Shown: positions 46,479 through 55,800 of the stretch, piece after piece
How positions within the stretch are numbered: the stretch's first letter is position 1
How the letters are laid out: the number at the start of each line of letters is the position of its first letter
DNA from: Chlorobaculum parvum NCIB 8327
Lineage (GTDB): Bacteria > Bacteroidota > Chlorobiia > Chlorobiales > Chlorobiaceae
Length of the DNA: 64,000 nucleotides
Direction: 5' to 3'
Assembly: GCF_000020505.1 (NCBI RefSeq)
Contig: NC_011027.1
Coordinates: forward strand, 728,001-792,000
Program-made: the position numbers and the translations under genes
The notes under the pieces: model-generated
The model's database searches: none
Told to the model about the DNA's origin: nothing
What the model saw: only the letters and a program-made list of their open reading frames with translations

Positions 46479-47528
46479 TCAGGATTGAGAGGCCGTCATA
46501 ACGGTTCGGATTTTTTCAAGCACGAGCTCCATATCTTCCGGCAGGGGGGCGGAGAAGGAGAGCGGTTCGCCGGTGGTGGGCTGGCGGAAACGGAGGGTCT
46601 GGGCGTGCAGCGCCTGGCGGGACATCAGCTCCAGCAGATTGCGGGTGAACGGTTCGCTTTTGCTGAATGGCAGCGTGCGCGGTGTCGCGCCGCCGTAGGT
46701 TTCGTCGCCGAGGATGGAGTGGCCGAGGTGTTGCAGGTGCACACGGATCTGGTGCGTCCGACCCGTGTGCAGCGTCACATCCATCAGCGAGAAGTATCCG
46801 AGGTCTTCGACAACCTGGTAGTCGGTGATGGCGTGTTTGCCTTCAGCGCCTTCGTAAGGGAAGTTGGCCATTACCTTGCGGTTTTTGTGCGAGCGACCGA
46901 TGTTGGTTTTAATGGTGCCGGACTCCGCTTTTGGAACGCCCCAGACGATCGCTTTATAGACCTTTTCGACCTGCCGGTTGGCGAACTGCCGCGCGAGTTT
47001 GTGCAGCGCCGTCGGGTTTTTGGCGATGATGATGAGGCCCGAGGTGTCCTTGTCGAGCCGGTGCACGATGCCGGGTCGCATCTCTGTTTTGTCGAGCTCG
47101 TCGGCATCCTTGCCGAGGTGGTGCAGAATCGCGTTGGCGAGCGTACCCGTCCAGTTGCCGAACGCCGGATGCACCACCATGCCGGCCTCCTTGTCGATCA
47201 CCATGAGGTCGTCATCCTCGTAGAGAATGGTGATCGGAATGTCCTCCGGCGCAAGTTCCGGGGCGGGCGGGCGCAGGAAGGTGAGGTGGATGTGGTCGCA
47301 CGATTTGACGCGGTAGTTCGACTTGACCGGTTTGCCGTTGACCAGCACGCGCCCCTCCTCGATGGCCGCTTGCACCTTGTTGCGCGTCATGTTCTCGACC
47401 TGCTGGGTGAGGTAGCGGTCGATGCGCATCGGCGTCTGCACTTTGCTGACATCGAGGGTCATCGTCTTCGGCGCGGCTTCGGGCTGAAGCTCTTCCGGTG
47501 ATTCGGTTTTTAGCGGCTCTTTTTGCAT
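46479..47528 (-). CDS. RluA/RluD-family pseudouridine synthase
   Basis: The 349-residue protein has an S4 RNA-binding domain (MRIDRYLTQQVENMTRNKVQ, about 35-95), then the RluA catalytic domain with the motif HRLDKDTSGL, whose Asp attacks the uridine. GRTHQIRVH follows. It isomerises uridines in 23S rRNA, most likely the RluD positions. The extra 25-residue N-terminal stretch is Glu/Pro-rich. Confidence 0.92.
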   Translation of the reverse strand: MQKEPLKTESPEELQPEAAPKTMTLDVSKVQTPMRIDRYLTQQVENMTRNKVQAAIEEGRVLVNGKPVKSNYRVKSCDHIHLTFLRPPAPELAPEDIPITILYEDDDLMVIDKEAGMVVHPAFGNWTGTLANAILHHLGKDADELDKTEMRPGIVHRLDKDTSGLIIIAKNPTALHKLARQFANRQVEKVYKAIVWGVPKAESGTIKTNIGRSHKNRKVMANFPYEGAEGKHAITDYQVVEDLGYFSLMDVTLHTGRTHQIRVHLQHLGHSILGDETYGGATPRTLPFSKSEPFTRNLLELMSRQALHAQTLRFRQPTTGEPLSFSAPLPEDMELVLEKIRTVMTASQS

Positions 47529-47857
47529 TTTGTTGCGGCTTCGGTCGCGCCATGAAAAAATTGGTATCCCAACGAGTCAGGATTGGGTGGTGCTGAAAAT
47601 CCTCACGTGACCCCGGCTTGAAAGCCGGGGCAAAGTGAATGTAAGAGTTCTGAATGTCCGCAGGGTTGAAACCCCGCTGAAGAGCTCCGGTTTCTGTGCT
47701 TCAGCCGTCTTCCCCGACAAGTCGGGGTCGTGACATTTTTTCGAAGGCGCGTCATGACTCGTGAATGTTATTATAGTCAAAGAATCATCCTTTGCAACTT
47801 TGATCGTTTGTCTTCGCTGATTCGAGGCGTGGTTGCGGTCAATAAATTCAGAATTCC
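47529..47857. other. Repeat-containing divergent intergenic region
   Basis: 329 bases between the divergent rluA-type and lpdA genes. It holds copy 2 of the GGTGCTxGAAATCCTCACGT repeat (about 47587-47608) and the palindromic repeat at 47611. A CCCCGACAAGTCGGGG palindrome follows (about 47713-47728). The lpdA promoter must lie after 47730. Confidence 0.55.
47611..47630. repeat. 20-bp palindromic repeat
   Basis: CCCCGGCTTGAAAGCCGGGG, followed by CAAAGTGAATGTAAGAG and AATGTCCG. It shares its downstream sequence with the palindrome at 45517. Confidence 0.7.
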
Positions 47858-49267
47858 ATGCAGCAGTCAGAGAGTTCGTCAGCGCAGTTCGATGTGGCTG
47901 TCATCGGTTCCGGCCCCGGTGGTTACGAAGCGGCGCTTCATGCAGCCCGTCACGGCATGAAGGTGTGTCTTGTTGAAAAGGCTTCGCTTGGCGGGGTTTG
48001 CGTGAACTGGGGCTGTATTCCGACCAAGGCGCTGCTCCGGAGTGCCGAAGTGTACGATCTGGCGAAGAATCCGTCGGAGTTCGGCGTGAACGTCAGCGAG
48101 TTGTCGTTTGATCTCGCGCAGGCTGTCAAGCGCAGCCGGAAGGTGTCGCTGAAAAGTTCCAAAGGTGTCGAATTCATGCTGAAAAAGGCAAAGGTCGAGG
48201 TGTGGAGAGGCGAAGCGGTGCTGACTGGTAGTAAAGGTGTGAAGGTGACCGCGGAGGATGGTTCGGAGCGTTCGCTCGAAGCGGCGAACATCATCGTCGC
48301 GACCGGCGCGCAGCCGCGCGTAATTCCGGGGCTTGAACCGGACGGCAAGAAGATCATCACGAGCCGAGAGGCGCTGATTCTGAAAGATGTTCCGGAGTCG
48401 ATGATCGTGGTCGGCGGCGGGGCGATCGGCGTCGAGATGGCCTGGTTCTACGCCAAGGCGGGGGCGAAAGTGACCATCGTCGAACTGATGCCGCGCTTGT
48501 TGCCAGCTGAGGAGGCGGAGGTTTCCGAAGCGCTGAAACGCTCGTTCGAGAAGGTGGATATTACCGTGCAGTGCGGTGCGAAGCTCGGCAATGTCGCCAT
48601 CAGCGAGTTCGGTGTGAATGCCGATTTGCTCGCGGAGGGGAAGGAGCCTCAGAAAATCGAGGCTTCGTGTATGCTCGTGGCGGTGGGCGTGACTGGCGTC
48701 ATCGATGGCCTCGGCCTCGATGCGGCGGGCATCGAGACGGAGCGCGGATTCATTCGCACCGACGAACTGTGCCGCACCTCCGCATCCGGCATTTACGCTA
48801 TCGGCGACGTGCGTGGCGGAATGCTGCTGGCGCATAAGGCCTCGGCGGAGGCGGCGATTGCGGTCGAGGCAATCGCCGGAAAGTTGCCCGAGCCGCTATC
48901 CGAGCCGTTGATTCCTCGATGTGTCTATGCCCAGCCCTCGGTGGCATCGGTCGGCCTGACCGAAGAGGCTGCGATTGCGGCGGGTTACAAGGTGCTGGTC
49001 GGACGTTCGCAGTTTGCTGCATCCGGTAAAGCCAACGCCTACGGCCAGCTCGAAGGCTTCGTCAAGCTGGTCTTCAACGCCGAAACCGGCAAGATGCTCG
49101 GCGGCCACCTCATCGGCCACGACGCGGTCGAGCTGATCGGCGAATTGGGGCTGGCGTGCCGCTACGGCGTGACCGCCGAAGGGCTGGTCGGCACGGTGCA
49201 CGCGCACCCGACGCTCTCGGAGACGGTTCGCGAGGCCGCGTTCGCCGCGCTGCAAAGCAAGGGGTGA
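47858..49267 (+). CDS. lpdA: Dihydrolipoamide dehydrogenase
   Basis: The 469-residue flavoprotein disulfide reductase is the E3 component of 2-oxoacid dehydrogenase or glycine cleavage complexes. The FAD motif is GSGPGGYEAALHAARHG, the redox disulfide is GGVCVNWGCIPTK, and the NAD motif is GGGAIGVEMAWFYAKAG. The C-terminal HAHPTLSE supplies the catalytic His. Length is normal. No E1/E2 genes are adjacent. A strong terminator follows. Confidence 0.94.
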   Translation: MQQSESSSAQFDVAVIGSGPGGYEAALHAARHGMKVCLVEKASLGGVCVNWGCIPTKALLRSAEVYDLAKNPSEFGVNVSELSFDLAQAVKRSRKVSLKSSKGVEFMLKKAKVEVWRGEAVLTGSKGVKVTAEDGSERSLEAANIIVATGAQPRVIPGLEPDGKKIITSREALILKDVPESMIVVGGGAIGVEMAWFYAKAGAKVTIVELMPRLLPAEEAEVSEALKRSFEKVDITVQCGAKLGNVAISEFGVNADLLAEGKEPQKIEASCMLVAVGVTGVIDGLGLDAAGIETERGFIRTDELCRTSASGIYAIGDVRGGMLLAHKASAEAAIAVEAIAGKLPEPLSEPLIPRCVYAQPSVASVGLTEEAAIAAGYKVLVGRSQFAASGKANAYGQLEGFVKLVFNAETGKMLGGHLIGHDAVELIGELGLACRYGVTAEGLVGTVHAHPTLSETVREAAFAALQSKG

Positions 49268-49286
49268 CCGGGTGAGCGGGTTTTCG

Positions 49287-49328
49287 ATCAGTCGGATCAG
49301 ACCAATCGGTCTGATCCGACTGATTTTC
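49287..49328 (+). terminator. Intrinsic terminator after lpdA
   Basis: A perfect 17-bp stem (ATCAGTCGGATCAGACC with GGTCTGATCCGACTGAT), four-base loop, then TTTT. Its words echo those in the imperfect inverted repeat at 6057-6102. Confidence 0.88.
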
Positions 49329-49534
49329 CTTCTCCCAAAATCGCTCTTTAACCGCCTGTTTTCGCCATGCCGTTTTTCACGGTCACATTCGTGAAAAGCG
49401 TTTGTTATGTCTATGGTAAAAGCATAAATTCAGAGTTCATTATTGATTTTTCGTCTTTAGTCTTAACCAAGCAAGCCCCTGCCGGGAAACCGTGATCGGC
49501 GAGCCCGGGTCGGGTATTAACCAACCAAGTGACT

Positions 49535-50707
49535 ATGACCCAGACTGCCAAAGCCGCAAAAAAGACCACTTCAGCCAAAGCCACGGCCACCACTGCAGCC
49601 AAGGCAACTGCAGAAAAGAAGGCTGCGACGACTGCAAAGGCGCCCGCTGCCAAGAAGAAGAGTGCCATGGCATTCCCCTTTACTTCCATCGTTGGTCAGG
49701 AAGAGATGAAGCTCAGTCTGATTCTCAACATCATCGATCCGAGGATCGGCGGCGTTCTGGTCATGGGTCATCGCGGTACCGGTAAGAGCACGACCGTTCG
49801 CGCGCTGGCCGAGGTGCTTCCGCTCATCGACCGCGTCAAGGGCGACATCTACAACCGCACCGTCGAACAGTACATCGAAATGGAGTCCGGCGTCAAGGGC
49901 GCTCCGGTGCTCAAGGCTTCCGATGTCAAGACCGAAAAGATTCCCGTCCCTGTTGTTGACCTTCCGCTCGGCGCTACTGAAGACCGTGTTTGCGGAACCA
50001 TCGATATTGAAAAGGCTCTCACCAGCGGCGTCAAGGCTTTCGAGCCCGGACTGCTCGCCCAGGCCAACCGCGGCTTCCTCTACATTGACGAGGTCAACCT
50101 GCTCGATGACCACCTTGTTGACGTGCTGCTCGACGTGGCCGCCAGCGGTAAGAACGTGGTCGAACGCGAAGGTATCAGCATTCGCCACCCTGCCCGCTTC
50201 GTGCTGGTTGGTTCAGGTAACCCGGAAGAGGGTGAGCTTCGTCCGCAGCTGCTCGACCGTTTCGGTCTGCACGCCCGCATCATCACCATCAACGACGTGG
50301 CCAAGAGGGTCGAGATCGTCAAGCTCCGCCGTGAGTACGACGAGAATCCGGAAGCGTTTCTCAAGAAGGTCGTTCGCCAGCAGCAGAAGCTCCAGAAGGA
50401 GATCGTCGCTGCCCAGAAGCTCCTTCCGAAGGTTTCCATGGACGACTCGGTGCTGACCGACATCGCCCGTCTTTGCATGGCTCTCGGCATCGACGGCCAC
50501 CGCGGCGAGCTGACCATCACCCGCACCGCCCACGCCTTTGCCGCGCTGCAGGGCGACACGAATGTAACCATGGAGCACGTCCGCAAGATCGCCGGTCTGT
50601 GCCTCCGCCACCGTCTGCGCAAGGATCCGCTCGAAACCGTCGATGCGGGTGAAAAGATCGATCGCGAACTCGCTAAAGTATTGGGAGAGGCCGAAGTAGC
50701 AGCATGA
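49535..50707 (+). CDS. bchI: Magnesium chelatase subunit I
   Basis: BchI is the AAA+ motor that, with BchD and BchH, inserts Mg2+ into protoporphyrin IX, the committed step to (bacterio)chlorophyll. Walker A is GHRGTGKST (about residue 78), Walker B is FLYIDEVNLLDD, and sensor motifs follow in VGSGNPEEGELRPQLLDRFG. The first 45 residues are almost only Ala, Lys and Thr (from MTQTAKAAKKTTSAKATATT), an unusual low-complexity tail preceding FPFTSIVGQEE. A GTG at 49529 is an alternative start. The stop overlaps the bchD start. Confidence 0.96.
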   Translation: MTQTAKAAKKTTSAKATATTAAKATAEKKAATTAKAPAAKKKSAMAFPFTSIVGQEEMKLSLILNIIDPRIGGVLVMGHRGTGKSTTVRALAEVLPLIDRVKGDIYNRTVEQYIEMESGVKGAPVLKASDVKTEKIPVPVVDLPLGATEDRVCGTIDIEKALTSGVKAFEPGLLAQANRGFLYIDEVNLLDDHLVDVLLDVAASGKNVVEREGISIRHPARFVLVGSGNPEEGELRPQLLDRFGLHARIITINDVAKRVEIVKLRREYDENPEAFLKKVVRQQQKLQKEIVAAQKLLPKVSMDDSVLTDIARLCMALGIDGHRGELTITRTAHAFAALQGDTNVTMEHVRKIAGLCLRHRLRKDPLETVDAGEKIDRELAKVLGEAEVAA

Positions 50708-52563
50708 TAGCATTTACCGACATTGTAGGAATGGATCTGGCCAAGCAGGCGCTGATGCTCTTGGCCGTCGATCCCTCCCTTGGCGGTGTTGTGATTCCTT
50801 CAACCGTAGGTTCTGGAAAATCGACGCTCGCAAGGGCATTCGCCGATATTCTGCCTGAAGGCACTCCCTTCGTGGAGCTGCCGCTGAACGTGACCGAAGA
50901 CCGTCTTATCGGCGGTGTCGATCTTGAAGCGACCCTTGCCTCCGGCCAGCGCGTCGTGCAGCACGGCGTGCTTTCCAAAGCACATAAGGGTGTGCTTTAC
51001 GTCGATTCACTCAGCCTGCTCGACAGCTCCGCTGTGTCGCACATCATGGATGCCATGAGCCGCGGCGCGGTGATCGTCGAACGCGAGGGCCTCAGCGAGG
51101 TGCATCCGGCTGACTTCATGCTGGTCGGCACCTATGACCCGAGTGACGGTGAGGTGCGCATGGGCCTGCTCGACCGCATCGGCATCATCGTGCCGTTCAC
51201 CCCTGTCAACGACTATCGCGCCCGCAAGCAGATCGTCAGCCTCGTGATGGGCACGCGTAACGAAGAGGATACGCAGGATGAACTGCGCATGCTTCGCGGC
51301 ATCATCGGCGCCGCAAGGGAGCAGTTGCACCACGTCTCGATTACCAACGAGCAGATCAAGGGGCTCATTCAGACAGCCATCAGCCTCGGCGTCGAGGGCA
51401 ACCGCGTCGATATCTTCGCGATTCGCGCCGCCCTTGCCAACGCCGCGCTCGGTCAGCGCACCGAAGTGGACGACGAGGACCTCAAGCTTGCCGTCAAGCT
51501 TGTGCTTGTGCCTCGCGCTACCCGCATGCCCGAGCGCGAGCCCAGCGAGGAGGAGATGCAGCAGGAAGAGCCGCCACCGCCAGAGGAGCAGCCCGAACAG
51601 GAGGGGGAAGACGAAAACGCACCACCAGACGAGACCGATTCCGATGCCGACGAGGAGCAGGAGGAGACTCCCGACATGATCGAGGAGCTGATGATGGACG
51701 CTATCGAGACCGATCTTCCCGAGAACATTCTCAACATCTCGCTCGCATCCAAAAAGAAGGCCAAGTCCGGAAGCCGTGGCGAAGCGCTGAACAACAAGCG
51801 CGGTCGCTTTGTGCGCTCGCAGCCCGGCGAGATCAAGAGCGGCAAGGTCGCGCTCATCCCGACGCTCATCTCTGCCGCACCTTGGCAGGCAGCGCGAAAG
51901 GCCGAGAAGGCTAAAAAAGGCATCAAGACCGGCGCGCTGGTCATCAGCACGGACGATGTCAAGATCAAGCGTTTCCGCGACAAGTCCGGCACGCTGTTCA
52001 TCTTCATGGTGGATGCCTCCGGCTCGATGGCGCTGAACCGCATGCGCCAGGCCAAGGGCGCGGTGGCGAGCCTGTTGCAGAACGCCTACGTGCATCGCGA
52101 CCAGGTCTCGTTGATCTCGTTCCGCGGCAAGCAGGCGCAGGTGCTCCTGCCACCATCGCAGAGCGTGGATCGCGCCAAGCGTGAGCTTGACGTGCTGCCT
52201 ACCGGCGGCGGAACTCCGCTCGCCTCGGCGCTGCTCACCGGCTGGGAAACCGCCAAGCAGGCGCGCACCAAGGGGATCACGCAGATCATGTTCGTCATGA
52301 TTACCGACGGTCGCGGTAACATTCCGCTGGCCGCCGCAGTCGATCCCGCCGCCGCCAAAGCGCCCAAAGAGGAGCTGGAGAAAGAGGTGGAAGCACTGGC
52401 CCTCTCAATCCAGAGCGACGGCATCGCCTCTATCGTGGTCGATACCCAGATGAACTACCTCTCACGCGGCGAAGCCCCCAAGCTCGCCCAGAAACTCGGT
52501 GGCCGCTACTTCTACCTTCCCAACGCCAAAGCCGAACAGATCGTCGAAGCAGCCCTGAGCTGA
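50704..52563 (+). CDS. bchD: Magnesium chelatase subunit D
   Basis: BchD is the bridging subunit between BchI and BchH. The 619-residue protein has an N-terminal AAA+-like domain (TVGSGKST retains a P-loop). An acidic, Pro-rich linker follows (about 275-340, EEEMQQEEPPPPEEQPEQEG), then a C-terminal von Willebrand A domain with the MIDAS motif DASGSM near residue 437. Its ATG overlaps the bchI stop (ATGA), so the two are translationally coupled. Confidence 0.96.
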   Translation: MIAFTDIVGMDLAKQALMLLAVDPSLGGVVIPSTVGSGKSTLARAFADILPEGTPFVELPLNVTEDRLIGGVDLEATLASGQRVVQHGVLSKAHKGVLYVDSLSLLDSSAVSHIMDAMSRGAVIVEREGLSEVHPADFMLVGTYDPSDGEVRMGLLDRIGIIVPFTPVNDYRARKQIVSLVMGTRNEEDTQDELRMLRGIIGAAREQLHHVSITNEQIKGLIQTAISLGVEGNRVDIFAIRAALANAALGQRTEVDDEDLKLAVKLVLVPRATRMPEREPSEEEMQQEEPPPPEEQPEQEGEDENAPPDETDSDADEEQEETPDMIEELMMDAIETDLPENILNISLASKKKAKSGSRGEALNNKRGRFVRSQPGEIKSGKVALIPTLISAAPWQAARKAEKAKKGIKTGALVISTDDVKIKRFRDKSGTLFIFMVDASGSMALNRMRQAKGAVASLLQNAYVHRDQVSLISFRGKQAQVLLPPSQSVDRAKRELDVLPTGGGTPLASALLTGWETAKQARTKGITQIMFVMITDGRGNIPLAAAVDPAAAKAPKEELEKEVEALALSIQSDGIASIVVDTQMNYLSRGEAPKLAQKLGGRYFYLPNAKAEQIVEAALS

Positions 52564-52881
52564 CCTGCCTTTTGTCACGTACCGTCCCGCATGGGGCGGT
52601 ACGATGACTCTCACGTTATCCAACTCATTACCTGGATTGCCCTCTTATCGGACAAGCTCGTTCTGAACGTGTGTTTAGATGCTTGCATGGCATCGTTTCT
52701 GCTGATGAGAACGTGTAAGTATTTTGAGTTTTCCCCCTCATGTTTCCTCATTTCATGACTAATACATATAGGTTTCCATAGGAATTAATCTCGTCTTTTA
52801 TACATTGGATTATCGTCAGGCGGCAAGGCATTTTTATTACGCCAAACGGTTCTTAACTAATGTCAGTAGAATTCCCTGATC
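52564..52881. other. Intergenic region bchD-bchH
   Basis: 318 bases. A stem of 10 bp, GTACCGTCCC with GGGGCGGTAC around GCAT (52579-52602), lies just after bchD. It has no T run, so it may be a processing or attenuation hairpin. The second half is AT-rich and may carry a separate bchH promoter. Confidence 0.5.
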
Positions 52882-55800
52882 ATGGCACAAAGACGTAAAA
52901 TTACGGCTATTGTCGGGCTTGAGCAGTACAATGCCGGGCTCTGGAGGAAAATCAAGAGCATGCTCGACAAAGACGCCGAGCTGGTTCAGTTGAGCGATGT
53001 CGATCTCGAAAAGCAGAATCCCGAGGCGGCGACGGCCATCCGCGAGGCTGACTGCGTGTTCATGAGCATGATTAACTTCAAGGAGCAGATCGACTGGTTC
53101 AAGGAGCAGCTCGATCAGGCGATCAACGAGAAGACGATCTTCATCTTCGAGTCGATGCCGGAGGCGATGGCGCTCACCAAGGTCGGCAGCTATCAGGTGA
53201 CCGAGGGCAAGTCGGGGATGCCGGACATGGTGAAGAAGATCGCCAAGATGCTGGTGAAGGGGCGTGACGAGGATGCTCTCTACGGCTATATGAAGTTGAT
53301 GAAGATCATGCGCACGATCCTGCCGCTGGTGCCGAACAAGGCGAAGGACTTCAAGAACTGGCTGATGGTCTATTCCTACTGGCTCCAGCCGACGCCGGAG
53401 AATATCGTCAACATGTTCCGCCTGATTTTGCGTGAGTATTTTGACTCGAATGTCAAGGTGGAGCCGATTGTCGATGTTCCGAACATGGGGCTCTACCATC
53501 CCGACGCGAAGGAGTATTTCAAGGATGTGAAGAGCTTCAAGAGCTGGTCGAAGAAACGCGGTGTGAACTTCGACAAGTCGCAGAAGATGGCGTTGCTCTT
53601 CTTCCGCAAGCATTTGTTGCAGGAAAAAACCTATATCGACAACACCATCCGCACGCTTGAAAAGCATGGCGTGAATGTGTTCCCTGCTTTCGTGATGGGC
53701 GTTGAGGGCCACGTTCTCGTGCGCGACTGGCTGATGAAGGAGAAGATCGACCTGCTCGTGAACATGATGGGCTTCGGCCTCGTCGGTGGCCCGGCAGGTT
53801 CGACCAAACCCGGCACGGCGGCTGATGCGCGGCACGAGATTCTGACCGGCCTCGACGTGCCCTACATGGTCGCCCAGCCGCTGCTGGTGCAGGATTTCGA
53901 GTCGTGGCACGAGCTTGGCGTTTCGCCGATGCAGGTGACCTTCACCTACTCGATTCCTGAAATGGACGGCGCGACCGCTCCGGTGATTCTCGGCGCGTTG
54001 CAGGACGGCAAGGTCGAAACCGTGCAGGAGCGGCTCGACCGGCTGGCGATCCTTTCCAAAAAATGGATGCGCCTGCGGGCCACCTCGAACCGCGACAAGC
54101 GCGTGGCGCTGGTGGTTTACGACTATCCGCCCGGCCTCGGCAAAAAGGCGACGGCGGCCCTGCTCGACGTGCCGACCACGCTTCTGCGGATTCTGGAGCG
54201 CCTGAAGAAAGAGGGGTACAACGTCGGCACGCTGCCCGAGTCGCCGACGAAGCTTTTCGAAATGCTCGATCGCGCGACCGATTACCAGATCATGCAGAAC
54301 AAGCCGGAGGCCATCAAGGTGAGCCGCGAGAAGTACAACGAGCTGGCCACGTACCACGAGCGTGAGCGCATCGAGGAGCGGTGGCAAGCCTTCCCCGGTG
54401 AGATCGCGCCGGTTGGCTCGGAGGAGGTGTTCCTCGGCGGTTTGCGGCTTGGCAACATCTACATCGGCGTCCAGCCGCGCCTTGGCGTGCAGGGCGACCC
54501 GATGCGCCTGATCTTCGACAAAGCCAACACGCCACACCACCAGTACATCTCGTTCTACCGCTGGATCAGCCGCGAGTTCGACGCGCACGCGCTGGTGCAC
54601 GTGGGAATGCACGGCTCGGTCGAATGGATGCCGGGACTCCAGACCGGCCTGACCGGCGAGTGCTGGCCCGACGCGCTGCTTGGCGAAGTGCCGCACTTCT
54701 ACATCTATCCGGTCAACAACCCGAGCGAATCGACCATCGCCAAGCGCCGCGGACTGGCCACGATGGTTTCTCACGTGGTGCCGCCGCTGGCTCGCGCGGG
54801 ATTGTACAAAGAGCTTCCCGCGCTTAAGGATCTGCTCGCCGACTACCGCGAGCGCAATCAGGCTCAGGGCGAGGATGTCGAGCAGGTGCAGGAGGCGATC
54901 ATGACCAAGGCCGAGCTGCTCAACCTGACCGACGACTGCCCGCGCCGCCCCGACGAGCCGTTCAGCGACTTCGTCAGCCGCCTCTACATCTACATCGTCG
55001 AGCTGGAAAACCGGCTCATCTCCAACTCGCTGCACGTCTTCGGCGAAGCGGGGCCGCTCGAATCGCAGATCATCACGATTACCGAAACCATCAAGAATCG
55101 CGGCGAAAACGGTCGCTCGTTGCCCTACATTTTCATCGATACATCGGGCAGGAACGGCCACTACGGCAGCTACGAAGAGATTTCGAGCCTCTCGCGCAAG
55201 GGCGACGAAGCGGCGATCCAGCTCCGCGAGTGGGCCGAGAACGCCTGCCGCGAGTTCGTCAAGCAGACGATGTTCGACCGCAAGAATCCGATGCAGGTCT
55301 TCGAGTCGGTCACCGGCGGCGGCAGGATGCCGGAGGAGGACAAGCCCTTCATCCAGCGCATCATTCAGGAGGGCGCGATGATGATTCAGGCGCTCAGCGA
55401 CAACAGCAGCGAAATGAACTCGCTCGTCAAGGTGCTCGACGGCGGCTACATTCCCTCAGGCCCCGGCGGCGACCTGGTGCGCGACGGCATGAACGTCTTG
55501 CCGTCGGGACGCAATATCCACTCCATCGATCCGTGGCGCATCCCGTCCGAGACCGCTTTCAAGCGCGGCACACTCATCGCCGACGGCTTGATCTCGAAGC
55601 ATGTCGCCGAGAACGACGGCCAGTATCCCGAAACCATCGCCGAGGTGATCTGGGGTCTCGACACCATCAAGACCAAGGGCGAAGCGGTGGCCGTGGTGAT
55701 CCGGCTCATGGGCGCGGAACCGGCCTACGACGCCTTCGGCAAGATCAGCCACTACAACCTCACGCCGCTCGACAAGCTGGGCCGTCCGCGCGTCGATGTG

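Noticed and set aside
52837-55161. 774-codon minus-strand open frame across bchH
   Set aside because: Antisense to bchH with biased His/Arg composition and no motif.
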